A stretch of 60,255 bases of DNA, taken from positions 1-60,255 of the forward strand of contig NZ_JAUSTI010000025.1 of NCBI RefSeq assembly GCF_030812775.1. Reading direction: 5' to 3'. The stretch is from Paenibacillus tundrae (GTDB lineage: Bacteria; Bacillota; Bacilli; Paenibacillales; Paenibacillaceae). The notes under the pieces were generated by a model, which worked only from the letters and a program-made list of their open reading frames with translations, ran no database searches and was not told the origin of the DNA. The position numbers and the translations under genes were made by a program. Below, one piece after another: positions 35,937-45,375 of the stretch (positions are counted from its first letter, which is position 1; every line of letters begins with the position of its first letter).

Positions 35937-36881
35937 CTACGAATTCAGCTTCTTCATTAACAAGTCATGACTCTCATGAATTTCAGCCGGTTGGCAGGCT
36001 GATTTCAACTCATAGACCTTCACCTGTGCGCGCTCTATCATCGGCAGATAAGCATCATAGAAATGCATATCCTTGCTGTGTACATATGGGCACCAGTGAT
36101 CCGAAAGTCCAAGCGTTTCATGAATATGGACACCTACGATATCGTCCATCAGTCCCTGCATTTCTCCTACACTATCATAGAGACCTAGTCGATCCATCAT
36201 GATGGCATGACCCGTATCATACCAGATCCCAACCGGAGCCCCTTTGAGCGCTTGAATGATCGTCTTTGCTTCTGCGAGTGTAGGAATCTGTTGAGGTCTG
36301 GATCTCGTCTCGATCCCAAAGCGCACATTCAGACCTTTGGCAGCCGCACGATTACAGACCTCATCCAGACTCGCGATAATTCTCTCGACATAGCCCGAAC
36401 TAAGAGCTTGCCGACGTTCCATCAGTTCTTCCCACTTGCTACGATATTTCGGTGAATCCGACCCTTCTTCGTTATAGAGCTTACTAAGATCCTTGCTGAT
36501 ATCCTCTGGGAAAGGTACCTCGCCAGGATGTACAACAACGGCTTCCCCTCCGTAACGATGGGCATATTCTGCTGACCCTACCAGCAATTCAATCGCTCGT
36601 TGACGCTTCACTTCATCTTCAAAGCCAAGCAAGACAGAGTCTGTTCCGTAATCTGGATCTGGATCATGCGGGAAGGTATTATGAACACTGGAGATTCCGA
36701 TCTCTCCTCGCTCAATCATGGGCTCTATAGTGGTGAGCATTTCCTTCGTCACATTATAGTTAAGCTCCACCCGGCTGAAGCCAAGCTCTGCAATCTCTCG
36801 AATCATATCTGCTCCAACCGTATGCTTCCTGATGTTCCAACATGTCGAAAATGAGTATATTCCCTTGTGCTGTGCCTGCAT
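35937..36881 (-). CDS. Sugar phosphate isomerase/epimerase (AP endonuclease 2-type TIM barrel)
   Basis: A 314-residue xylose-isomerase-like TIM barrel. Metal-binding positions appear in VVHPGE, GIETRSRP, WYDTGHA and GVHIHETLG. Relatives include IolE, IolI and various epimerases, so the substrate cannot be deduced. AAGGAG lies before the ATG. It follows the permease genes and precedes the toroid-type gene, which fits a role in processing the imported sugar. Confidence 0.85.
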   Translation of the reverse strand: MQAQHKGIYSFSTCWNIRKHTVGADMIREIAELGFSRVELNYNVTKEMLTTIEPMIERGEIGISSVHNTFPHDPDPDYGTDSVLLGFEDEVKRQRAIELLVGSAEYAHRYGGEAVVVHPGEVPFPEDISKDLSKLYNEEGSDSPKYRSKWEELMERRQALSSGYVERIIASLDEVCNRAAAKGLNVRFGIETRSRPQQIPTLAEAKTIIQALKGAPVGIWYDTGHAIMMDRLGLYDSVGEMQGLMDDIVGVHIHETLGLSDHWCPYVHSKDMHFYDAYLPMIERAQVKVYELKSACQPAEIHESHDLLMKKLNS

Positions 36882-36949
36882 TCGAATTCCTTCTCCTTCC
36901 CATTATGGTAAGTCGAACTATCTATCCTATACTTACGCTAACTCTAGAA

Positions 36950-37822
36950 TTAGCCTTTTACCGCGCCCAGCATCGCACCGCTGACAAAATACTTTTGCAG
37001 CCAAGGGTACACGAGCAGAATCGGTACAGTTGCAAATATAACCGTTGCTGCCTTGAGGCTCTCTGGAGTCAATGGTGCACGGTTAGCACCTTCCATGAGC
37101 GTAAGCTCGCTGACCATATTGTTTTGTACCATTTGGAAGAGTTTAAGCTGCAGCGGGTACAGCTTCGGATCATTAATATACAGCAATGAATCCTGGAAGC
37201 CATTCCAGCGACCAACCGCATAGAATAGAGCCAGTGTAGCCAATACAGGCATAGATAATGGCAATATAATTTTGAAGAGTGTGTGTACATGCGAACTACC
37301 GTCAATCTCAGCCGATTCCTCCAAGCTTTCTGGAATGCCGCGGAAGAAGGAAATCAGGATAATCAGGTTAAACGGACTCACGAGACCAGGTAAAATCAGC
37401 GCCCAGACGGAGTTAAGCAAATTTAGGTCACGAATGAGCAAATATTCAGGAATCATCCCACCACTGAAGAACATGGTAATGATGATGACGTACATGAAGA
37501 GCTTGCGCCCTTTCAATTTTTTCTTCGTTAACGGATATGCAGCCGCCAGTGTGAAGAGCATACATAGCACAGTGGTTGCTACCGTTAGAATACTCGTGAA
37601 GCCCAGTGAATAGATCATGGATTGATCAGAGAATACCTGAATGTAGGCATCCCAATTAAATTCTTTAGGAAATATGGTCACTTCACCAGATGTAATTGCC
37701 CGATTGGAACTTAGTGAGATCGCAATCGTGTGCAAGAACGGAGCTAGACAGAAGATAACAAACAAACTGATAAAGGTAATATTAACGATGTCAAAAACCC
37801 GGTTTGAGGTGCGTTCACTCAT
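36950..37822 (-). CDS. Carbohydrate ABC transporter permease (LplC/YtcP-like)
   Basis: A 290-residue inner-membrane subunit with six hydrophobic helices and the EAA loop ESAEIDGSSHVHTLFKIILP near 185-205 that contacts the ATPase. The C-terminus (PWLQKYFVSGAMLGAVKG) is the family signature of CUT1 permeases. It pairs with the permease at 37883-38782. No ATPase gene lies in the cluster. Confidence 0.93.
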   Translation of the reverse strand: MSERTSNRVFDIVNITFISLFVIFCLAPFLHTIAISLSSNRAITSGEVTIFPKEFNWDAYIQVFSDQSMIYSLGFTSILTVATTVLCMLFTLAAAYPLTKKKLKGRKLFMYVIIITMFFSGGMIPEYLLIRDLNLLNSVWALILPGLVSPFNLIILISFFRGIPESLEESAEIDGSSHVHTLFKIILPLSMPVLATLALFYAVGRWNGFQDSLLYINDPKLYPLQLKLFQMVQNNMVSELTLMEGANRAPLTPESLKAATVIFATVPILLVYPWLQKYFVSGAMLGAVKG

Positions 37823-37882
37823 ATGCGCACAGCTCCTTTACTGATGGTCTATACAAACAGCCGATTGGTATCCCCTTCGCTC

Positions 37883-38782
37883 TTACAAAATACCTTCACC
37901 GGTCGCCTTTTTCGAAATATAATTTGAACCGAGTACGAAGATCAGTCCTACAACAGCCTGGAAGAGTCCGACGACAGTCGCCAGTGTATATTGTCCAGAT
38001 TCCAAACCAACCCTGTACACGAAGGTACTCAGTACATCGGAGTATTCACGTACAGCAGTGTTACCAATAATGTAAGGACGATCAAAACCAATGCTGACCA
38101 TTTGTCCGAGATTCAGAATAAGCAAAGTGACAATCGTTGGTTTAATGCTAGGCAAGGTAATATGCCAGATTTTTTTCAGACGTGACGCTCCATCAATCTC
38201 AGCAGCTTCAAACAATTCCTTGTTAACGCCGGTTAATGCAGCCAGATACAGAATGGTTCCCCATCCAGCGCTCTGCCAAACACCTGTGAACAGGTACGTA
38301 ACAAGCCATGGATTCTTCTCTGTCAAAAATGGTATGGAGTTGAGACCCATACTCTCCAGCAAACCGTTCACCATACCGGATTGATTGCCGAATAATTGAT
38401 ACACGATCCCCCCGATAATAACCCAGGAAATAAAGTGAGGAATATACAGGATCGTTTGTGAAATCTTTTTAAACCACTTAAACCGAACTTCGTAGAGCAT
38501 GATCGCCAAGATAATTGGAGCAGGGAATGAAACGAGCAAATCTAGAAAGTTAAGCATGAACGTATTTCGTAATGTGGTGTAGAAGTCCCGCATTCCAAAT
38601 ACTTCACGGAAAGCATCGAAACCGATCCACTCACTCCCATTAATGCCCTGAAACAAGTTGAAATCCTTAAAAGCGATCTGAACCCCGTACATTGGGCCGT
38701 AACGAAAGATCAAGAAGTAGATCAGAGGCAGTGAGATGAGCGCATATAATTGCCAATACCTTTTCAAGTATGTGATGGTCAA
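37883..38782 (-). CDS. Carbohydrate ABC transporter permease (LplB-like)
   Basis: A 299-residue membrane subunit with six helices, N-terminal YGPMYGVQIAFKDF typical of LplB-type permeases, and an EAA loop with AAEIDGASRLKKIWHITLPS. It is the first permease gene, 130 bp behind the binding-protein gene, with a perfect hairpin between them. Confidence 0.93.
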   Translation of the reverse strand: MTITYLKRYWQLYALISLPLIYFLIFRYGPMYGVQIAFKDFNLFQGINGSEWIGFDAFREVFGMRDFYTTLRNTFMLNFLDLLVSFPAPIILAIMLYEVRFKWFKKISQTILYIPHFISWVIIGGIVYQLFGNQSGMVNGLLESMGLNSIPFLTEKNPWLVTYLFTGVWQSAGWGTILYLAALTGVNKELFEAAEIDGASRLKKIWHITLPSIKPTIVTLLILNLGQMVSIGFDRPYIIGNTAVREYSDVLSTFVYRVGLESGQYTLATVVGLFQAVVGLIFVLGSNYISKKATGEGIL

Positions 38783-38813
38783 GTCGGTTTCCTCCTATCA
38801 ACAGAGAAACGGC

Positions 38814-38837
38814 TGTGCCGCCCATACTGGCGGCACA
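38814..38837 (-). other. Perfect hairpin between binding-protein and permease genes
   Basis: TGTGCCGCC, loop CATACT, GGCGGCACA (9 bp, perfect). There is no T-run on the minus strand, so it likely protects the upstream mRNA end or slows polymerase, raising the binding protein over the permeases. Confidence 0.7.
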
Positions 38838-38903
38838 CGTTCCTTCTAAAGTTATGCGGTAAATTACATATTGATTTGGTAATCACAAGATGAACCTTTT
38901 AAT

Positions 38904-38917
38904 TGATAACGCTTACT
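38904..38917. promoter_or_regulatory. Possible cre (CcpA) site at the 3' end of the binding-protein gene
   Basis: TGATAACGCTTACT differs from the cre consensus TGWAARCGNTWNCA at one core position and in the last base. It overlaps the stop codon, so it would act as a transcriptional roadblock before the permeases if functional. Confidence 0.35.
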
Positions 38918-40499
38918 GAAGTGCTGCTTCAAGCTCTTTCTTCAGTTCCGTGCCACCCAGTGACATGAAGTCATTCATTTCTTTTTCATATACCGATTCA
39001 AAATCTGCTGGCTTAGCCATCGCTGTTTTCACAATAAGCACTTTCAACTTATCATTTAGTGCCGTACCATATTTCGATTCTGCTTCAATCGGTTTGCTGA
39101 AGATAACCGGGCCGATTGTGTCTGTATTTGCAATATCAATGGACTGTCTCATTAGCTCTTGGTTACGCTCAGGGAAGCCTGCAATCCATGCCGCTTCATT
39201 GGCCGCCTGATCTCCAACTACTTTACCGTTGGCAATAATCGCCATGTCACCACCGTTGTAGAGACGATCTTTGACATCCTGTGGTGCATCATCTTTAACA
39301 ACTGGAACACCATCAACCATATCGTAATTCTCACCTTCGACACCGGTGTTCATCTCCAGCAAGTTCGTTCCAGAAGCCATCCAGTCTAAGTATTTCACTG
39401 CTTCAACCGAACGTTTGCTGCTTTTTGGAATCATGATGTACATACCGTTGCTACCATAACGTGATTTGATGTGTTTATTGTCCACATTCGGGTTAGTATA
39501 AGCGTCAACTGCTATAACTTTGCTATCCGGTACATTTTTGTACAAATTATCAAGCATACCATCTGCATACAAAATCTGACCTACGTCCTCAGACATGTAG
39601 CCAATATTACCGTTTTGGAAGTCTTTGACCAATTGTGCTTTTTCTTCATCAAGACTGAAGTCTTTGCTGATCAGACCTTCATTGTATAGCTTGTTAAGGA
39701 ACTGCATCGCATCTTTGAAGCCATCATGCAATGGTAGTTCGTAGCGCTGACTGTACGTAAGTCCATCTTGTACAGGCTTGATAAAGGAGTAAATCAGTGT
39801 TTCATACTGTGCTGGGGCAAGTGCCATACCCATTGGGATGTTTTTGCTACCCAGATTGCCCGGATCCTTCTCTTTGAATGCTTTCAACGTTTCATACAAC
39901 TCATCTGTTGTTGTTGGAGCTTTCATACCAACTTTATCGAGCCAATCCTGGCGGATATAGGAGTTGTAACGAGCCGTAATGGCACGTTTACCCGGAATAG
40001 CGAATTGCTGACCTTCAAGCTGACCGAATTTCAACAGGTCATCGCCGAGATATTCTTTTAAGTTAGGTGCATGTTCATTAAGAAGCTCGCCTACGTCAGT
40101 TAGACCACCTTGCTGAGCGTAACGGTAGAACACACTGGAGTCATATACAAACACAATATCTGGAACGTCGCTGGGGCTGGCCATTAACACGTTGAGCTTG
40201 GTTGTTTCTTCTGAACGTTGAACAGGTACGAATTGCACATCAATGTTATTCGGATCGCCAAATTTCTCTTGAACAAATTTTGTTAAGTAGTTGTTCGTAA
40301 TCGTATGTGGAGAAGGACTGTTACCACGATCGAATACCTCCACTTTTAAGGTGACACGTTCACCACTACCTGATGCACCGCCTTCAGCTGATTGATCAGA
40401 TGCCGATGAACATCCTGCTAACAGTGAAACTCCCATTACCATTGTAAGCGCCAGACCCATCCATTTCTTCGTACTCCCTTTGGTTGCTCTTCTTGTCAT
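38913..40499 (-). CDS. Lipoprotein sugar-binding protein (LplA-like)
   Basis: A 528-residue extracellular solute-binding lipoprotein. A basic N-terminus and hydrophobic segment end at the lipobox LLAGC, giving lipid attachment at Cys30, then a flexible Ser/Gly linker. The mature part is a two-lobed binding protein of the large LplA type found in Paenibacillus oligosaccharide systems. The ATG at 40499 has GGGGAT upstream; upstream in-frame codons are not signal-like. It is the first gene after a cre-like site. Confidence 0.92.
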   Translation of the reverse strand: MTRRATKGSTKKWMGLALTMVMGVSLLAGCSSASDQSAEGGASGSGERVTLKVEVFDRGNSPSPHTITNNYLTKFVQEKFGDPNNIDVQFVPVQRSEETTKLNVLMASPSDVPDIVFVYDSSVFYRYAQQGGLTDVGELLNEHAPNLKEYLGDDLLKFGQLEGQQFAIPGKRAITARYNSYIRQDWLDKVGMKAPTTTDELYETLKAFKEKDPGNLGSKNIPMGMALAPAQYETLIYSFIKPVQDGLTYSQRYELPLHDGFKDAMQFLNKLYNEGLISKDFSLDEEKAQLVKDFQNGNIGYMSEDVGQILYADGMLDNLYKNVPDSKVIAVDAYTNPNVDNKHIKSRYGSNGMYIMIPKSSKRSVEAVKYLDWMASGTNLLEMNTGVEGENYDMVDGVPVVKDDAPQDVKDRLYNGGDMAIIANGKVVGDQAANEAAWIAGFPERNQELMRQSIDIANTDTIGPVIFSKPIEAESKYGTALNDKLKVLIVKTAMAKPADFESVYEKEMNDFMSLGGTELKKELEAALQ

Positions 40500-40862
40500 T
40501 TTGTCATCCCCTTTGGCTTTGCGTTGAATGTTGTAAAGCTTGATCCGAGTATTCCATACCTTCTTGCTCTCATGCAATAAACCAGTTTCGGAAGCGCTTA
40601 CAGAGCAGTTGTGGTTTATTCACCTAACCATTTTCGCAGACAATCCGCTTTCAATAACATCGCTCTAAACCCGCGCGCAGACAGACTCTATCCCCACTTC
40701 TGTACAGTTTGTTCTTAGCTACGTCGATAAACCATTTTCTTATACTGCCTATTTTCGTATCCGACATAATAACTGGAATATCTGCCCATGCCGACCTTCG
40801 GTATTACCACATAATTGTAGATCAATGAACGAATTGATCCGGTATACTGCCTGGATCATAGT
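40500..40862. other. Upstream region of the sugar operon
   Basis: About 360 bp between the membrane AraC regulator gene and the lipoprotein gene. It contains a strong cre-like site at 40589-40602. No clear -35/-10 pair was found, which fits an activator-dependent promoter. Confidence 0.5.
40589..40602. promoter_or_regulatory. cre site (CcpA binding)
   Basis: CGGAAGCGCTTACA matches TGWAARCGNTWNCA at 12 of 14 positions including the core. It lies 90 bp before the lipoprotein start and probably imposes catabolite repression on the uptake operon. Confidence 0.65.
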
Positions 40863-40922
40863 AAAAGGGTGGATTCCAGCAAGTAACCCTCCTACGGAGA
40901 ACACCTGCGAGAATTCCACCCC
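40863..40922 (-). terminator. Possible terminator of the AraC regulator gene
   Basis: On the minus strand GGGTGGAATTC pairs with GGAATCCACCC around an internal hairpin (CTCC-GTA-GGAG), followed by TTTTAC. Confidence 0.55.
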
Positions 40923-40981
40923 TCACTTTAAGCTCGTTTACCCGAAAAATAAAGCAATCCACGTTACATGGCATCCTATGG

Positions 40982-43249
40982 CTATGACTCATCCGCAGGA
41001 TGTTCACGCTTTGCTCGGCGATAATCGCCTGGCGTAATGCCTGTAACCCGTTTAAATACACGCCCCAACGTAATACCATTAGCATACCCCACCTTCAGGG
41101 CAATATCCTGCAACGCCAAATCAGTCGAGCGAAGAAGCCGTTCCGTCTCCTTCATTCGCAGCTCGGTCACGAAGTCCACAAACTTCATATTGAATTCCGT
41201 CTTGAACAAGTAACTCGCATGTTTGCCAGAGATCTGAAACCGATCACTTAAATGTTTCAGAGAAAGGTCAGGGTTGGCAAATTGTTCTTCGATATAACTT
41301 TTCATCTCATTGACCATGGCCTTGTAGCTCTTGGTTTCTGTCACTGAGACATACGTTCTGAACAGATCAGTTAAGTCCTCGAACAGCAATGCTTTAACAT
41401 CAGCAAGTGCCGCTGCTTCCTCGATCGACTTGAGCCACTTGTTCATATTGTCTTCTGACAACTTCTCCTGAAGTTCGTCCGACATTAGTGCCACTTCACG
41501 GCTAAGCATCTGTAGCATCGCTTGAATGAGGGATTGAATATCTTCATCCGGCAGCATATTACGTTCAAACGCCGCGAAAATCTCCTCCAGCTCTTCCCGC
41601 CACTGGCCGCTCGACATTCGGAATCGCTTAACAAAGTCAGCAATCATCTGCAAATAGGTGTACGTCTCTATTAATGGCTTCGACTTCTCTCCACTCTCGG
41701 CCAAACCCACGTCTCCGTTCATCAGCCATTTCCGATGCATTACTGCCTCTGCACCAGTATAGGACTCTCGAATTGCCCCAATGCCATCTGCAATCGGACC
41801 AATCCCAAAGCTTAGTGAAATACGCAGATTCTGATCAACCCAGAACCGACAATCCTCTGCAACATCACGAATCTGTCCCGTCATATCATGCTCGCTGCTA
41901 TCCTCTGTGGAGAGAAATAGAATGGCCACTCGTTCTGCACTGACCCATTCAGCCCAGCATTGCACCCCTTTGTTGCGTGAGAGCTCCTGTAGCACATTCA
42001 TCAATGCGAATTTGAGAGTATTTTGTTCACCTCTCGTATATAGCTCTTGAAATCCCTTCTCATAACGGTTAATCTCTCCAACAACAACAGCGAAGCGTGA
42101 AGACTCTCCTACAGTGTCAAATGGAGATAGCTCCTCAAGCCGTGCTGCGGCTTGGTCGAGATGCTCGCCGTGCAACAGACTGTTGAACAGCTTGCTGCGC
42201 TGCAACAGCACATTTTCCCTCTTTTTATCATCATAATCCATCATGTGGTTAATCAGATTTTCAAGCGCACCATCAATCATTTTCATCTCATCTTTACGAG
42301 ATCCCGAATCTTCAAGTGTCCGAATCTGATGTGCTTCAATCCGGTTCATAATAATCTGAATTGGCTTATAATTTCGACGTGTAACATAAATGATGTAGAT
42401 GATCGCACTAACCACGGTCACAATGGCAATGACTACCCATACATAAGAAATAACAGATACCCATCCAAACAGATTTCCCGCCTTGATCCCACTGGATAAC
42501 GTCCAACCTAATCTATCGAGCGTAAGCGTGTTCAATACTCTTCCTTCTGTGGCATCTTCATCATCCAAGTGTGCGTTGTATACCACCTGACCGTCACGGT
42601 TTGAAATGGTCATGAAGGACAGTTGTCCGTTAACCATGTTATCGACTGTTTGTTCAATACTGCTCATTTTAATATTGATCACCAGTGTACCTTGGGATCC
42701 AAAAGGCAAAGGCATATCCTTATTAACCGTTACCACTCGAATAGGGGCACGCTGAATAATACCTCCATCGTACTCTCTAACGGGCTGCCATCCCGGAGAT
42801 AACTTCCCAGACACCGTCTGCTCAACCCATGCCTTGTCTGAGAAGCTCTCCACATCTCTAGGCCCACTCACCGTCACAATACTCTTATTCATATTGTCAT
42901 ATAAATAAATGGATTCAATCCATGAAGAAGAACTGGTTAACTCGCGCAAACTCTGTGCAATTGAATAGACTGTTTCGGAATTTGCCCCATCTCTATGATT
43001 AAAATAGTCTCTATAGGCCTGGTCATTCTGTACCGTCTCCATCAAAGATAATTCGATATCTCTTATGGTGTGATCTAGCGTATCTACTAGATAGCTAGAC
43101 GAGATGCGATCCGCTTTTTTCGTTTCGGCCCTAGAGATGTCATTAATGAAAACAAACGCGATAAAAATGAGTATGGTCACAGTCAGAAAGAAAATAGGAA
43201 AGTATGAAAATAGTAACCGATAATACCAAGTACGGGACAATCGACCCAC
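40982..43249 (-). CDS. Membrane-bound AraC family transcriptional regulator
   Basis: A 755-residue one-component regulator. A transmembrane helix (about 10-35) and a second (about 265-300) frame an extracellular sensor domain of Cache-like character; a HAMP-like linker follows (NYKPIQIIMNRIEAH). The middle is a YesN-like region, and the last 100 residues are a double helix-turn-helix of AraC type (LSLKHLSDRFQISGKHASYL; DIALKVGYANGITLGRVFKR). Such proteins in Paenibacillus sense an extracellular sugar or bound lipoprotein and activate the neighbouring uptake operon. The start (GTG 43249 or TTG 43240) is not settled. Confidence 0.88.
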   Translation of the reverse strand: MGRLSRTWYYRLLFSYFPIFFLTVTILIFIAFVFINDISRAETKKADRISSSYLVDTLDHTIRDIELSLMETVQNDQAYRDYFNHRDGANSETVYSIAQSLRELTSSSSWIESIYLYDNMNKSIVTVSGPRDVESFSDKAWVEQTVSGKLSPGWQPVREYDGGIIQRAPIRVVTVNKDMPLPFGSQGTLVINIKMSSIEQTVDNMVNGQLSFMTISNRDGQVVYNAHLDDEDATEGRVLNTLTLDRLGWTLSSGIKAGNLFGWVSVISYVWVVIAIVTVVSAIIYIIYVTRRNYKPIQIIMNRIEAHQIRTLEDSGSRKDEMKMIDGALENLINHMMDYDDKKRENVLLQRSKLFNSLLHGEHLDQAAARLEELSPFDTVGESSRFAVVVGEINRYEKGFQELYTRGEQNTLKFALMNVLQELSRNKGVQCWAEWVSAERVAILFLSTEDSSEHDMTGQIRDVAEDCRFWVDQNLRISLSFGIGPIADGIGAIRESYTGAEAVMHRKWLMNGDVGLAESGEKSKPLIETYTYLQMIADFVKRFRMSSGQWREELEEIFAAFERNMLPDEDIQSLIQAMLQMLSREVALMSDELQEKLSEDNMNKWLKSIEEAAALADVKALLFEDLTDLFRTYVSVTETKSYKAMVNEMKSYIEEQFANPDLSLKHLSDRFQISGKHASYLFKTEFNMKFVDFVTELRMKETERLLRSTDLALQDIALKVGYANGITLGRVFKRVTGITPGDYRRAKREHPADES

Positions 43250-43437
43250 TCCTCACTCCACGATGCCAACTACAGAATCGGCCGCAGTTCTATTGTTTAT
43301 CATCTGTCGCACCTCTGGGCTGGATCATCCCATATTAAAGCGCTCTCATAAATTTAATTTGATGTTATTATAGCACATGCTTCGGAAGTACAAGCAAGGA
43401 ATTGACTCCCTAGAATTCAGACGGTCTCATGAATAAA

Positions 43438-43473
43438 CAAAAAAGCCGTGCTGAGCAGGTATCTCAGACACGG
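43438..43473 (-). terminator. Terminator of the histidine operon/prs
   Basis: On the minus strand CCGTG-T-CTGAG pairs with CTCAG-CACGG and is followed by six T. Confidence 0.75.
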
Positions 43474-43511
43474 AACAACTCTATGGAGTAAACTCATTCT
43501 CCGATCCTTCA

Positions 43512-44459
43512 TTAAATGCCGGAATCTCTAAACAGTGTTGCCATAGAGCCGCCATCAACGATAATACGAATGGCTCTTGCCAGCATCGGAGCAACAGGTA
43601 ATACTTTGAAGCACTCAGGATGATCATCTGGCAGCGCAATCGAATCGGTAACAACCACCTCTGCTATCGAAGGATGATTGAGTTTCGCTAATGCCCCATC
43701 GGAGAACAACCCGTGTGTAGCACATACGTATACATTATTGGAACCGCGCTCCTTGAGTCCCTCAACGACATTCAGAATGGTCGTGCCTGTATCAATTAGA
43801 TCCTCAATAATGATCGGTGTGCGACCTTCAACATCACCAATGACATGGGTAATGATAGATTCGTTATGGTTTGGTCTCTTCTTGATCATGATGGCAAAAG
43901 GTGAATCCAGCCGGTTCGCTAGCTTCTCTGCCATAGAGGCACGCCCAGCATCCGGGGAGACAACAACCGGATGTTCAATACCTTTGCTTAACAAATATTC
44001 ACTGATTAGATCTAATGACGTCATATGATCAACCGGAATATTGAAGAATCCTTGGATAGCTGCTGCATGGAGGTCAATCGTCACAACCCGGTTCGCTCCA
44101 GCCGTGGTCAACACATCGGCAACCATCTTGGCTGAGATCGGTTCACGCGGGGCTGACTTACGCTCCTGACGAGCATATCCATAATAGGGAACGATGATAT
44201 TCACTGTCCGAGCAGACGCTCGCTTCGCAGCATCAATCATAACGAGCAGTTCAACGAACAACTCATTAATCGGGTTAGACAACGACTGAATTAGAAACAC
44301 ATCACAGTTACGAATAGTCTCTTCATAATGAACGTATATCTCTCCGCTCTTGAACCGGGACAGCTTGATCTTGCCTAGCTGTACTCCCAGCTTGTCGCAT
44401 ACTTGTTCTGCCAGCTTCGGGTTCGATGAACCGGAAAAAATACGTAACGATTGCTGCAT
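43512..44459 (-). CDS. prs: Ribose-phosphate pyrophosphokinase
   Basis: A 315-residue enzyme making PRPP from ribose 5-phosphate and ATP. Family marks: FSGSSNPKLAEQVCDKLG at the N-terminus, metal-binding VTIDLHAAAIQGFF, PRPP-binding IIEDLIDTGTTI and the flexible loop around YYGYARQERKS. GGGAGG precedes the ATG. It lies 64 bp behind hisJ in the same direction, so it supplies PRPP for HisG/HisZ. Most Firmicutes keep prs beside gcaD (glmU), so a second copy elsewhere is likely; this may be the histidine-linked paralogue. Confidence 0.95.
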   Translation of the reverse strand: MQQSLRIFSGSSNPKLAEQVCDKLGVQLGKIKLSRFKSGEIYVHYEETIRNCDVFLIQSLSNPINELFVELLVMIDAAKRASARTVNIIVPYYGYARQERKSAPREPISAKMVADVLTTAGANRVVTIDLHAAAIQGFFNIPVDHMTSLDLISEYLLSKGIEHPVVVSPDAGRASMAEKLANRLDSPFAIMIKKRPNHNESIITHVIGDVEGRTPIIIEDLIDTGTTILNVVEGLKERGSNNVYVCATHGLFSDGALAKLNHPSIAEVVVTDSIALPDDHPECFKVLPVAPMLARAIRIIVDGGSMATLFRDSGI

Positions 44460-44523
44460 AATGCCCTCCCGAGGGTTGAAGCCCCTATATAATCCCTTAT
44501 GAATAAGGTTATTTTCAACCTTA

Positions 44524-45363
44524 TTATACTCTACTGTCTCCTCTATTTAAAGGAACGAAAGAGCGACGGCGACTTTCAAAGACAGCCACCTCGGTGCACC
44601 CCAACTCATGCAAAAGTGCTTCTGCCTCAGGTAGGTAGTCCCCCAGCTTCATAGGATCATGCGCATCGGAGCCAAGCGTCAACGGGATACCTAACTCAAT
44701 CGCTTTCGTTAGCATCCGACGCCCAGGAAACATCTCAGCACAGGGCTTCGATAACCCTGAGGCATTAAGCTCCATTGCACAGCCGCTCTTAGCTATCACT
44801 TGCAGAGTAGCATTCTCTAGTGTAATACGCTCATCTACCTCCTCAGGTGCAGGGAAGAAGCCGAATCGCTTGATGACGTCACTATGTCCCATAATGTCAT
44901 ACATTCCCGTAGCAGCAGCCTTACTCACCGCATCATAGTATTGGCGATATACTTCCAACACGTTACGCCCTTCCCAGTGATGCGTTTGACGGAAGTCAGT
45001 AATATCCCATTCGCCCAGGAAATGCACAGATCCAATGACATAATCCCACGGATACCGTTCAATAATCGCTCGAATCTCATTCTCCCAGCCTTCAATATAA
45101 TCGCCCTCCAGACCGACACGCACATCAATCTGACCACGATATTTTTCCTTCAGGGAGAAACACTCCTCAACATAGCGTGGAAGCTCATCCATCGGCATAG
45201 CCATCTCGGGATAATAATTGGCTGGATCTACATGGAGTAACGGCATATGATCAGACAGCCCGATCTGGGATAGCCCAATGTCTATGCCACGCTTCACATA
45301 CTCTTCCAACTTACCAACGGCATGACCACACCGCTCATGATGTGTATGATAGTCTATTCGCAC
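44524..45363 (-). CDS. hisJ: Histidinol-phosphatase HisJ (PHP family)
   Basis: A 279-residue PHP-domain enzyme that removes phosphate from histidinol phosphate. DYHTHHERCGHA at the N-terminus holds the first metal ligands; HFLG, MGHSDVIKRFG and LGSDAHDP supply the rest. It uses GTG at 45363 behind GGAGGAGA, 12 bp after hisIE. This is the Firmicute type and explains why hisB here is a dehydratase only. Confidence 0.93.
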   Translation of the reverse strand: MRIDYHTHHERCGHAVGKLEEYVKRGIDIGLSQIGLSDHMPLLHVDPANYYPEMAMPMDELPRYVEECFSLKEKYRGQIDVRVGLEGDYIEGWENEIRAIIERYPWDYVIGSVHFLGEWDITDFRQTHHWEGRNVLEVYRQYYDAVSKAAATGMYDIMGHSDVIKRFGFFPAPEEVDERITLENATLQVIAKSGCAMELNASGLSKPCAEMFPGRRMLTKAIELGIPLTLGSDAHDPMKLGDYLPEAEALLHELGCTEVAVFESRRRSFVPLNRGDSRV

Positions 45364-45375
45364 GCCTGTCTCCTC

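Noticed and set aside
33903..43249. Mobile element carrying the sugar cluster
   Set aside because: No integrase, transposase, tRNA target or flanking repeats were found; only synteny suggests insertion.
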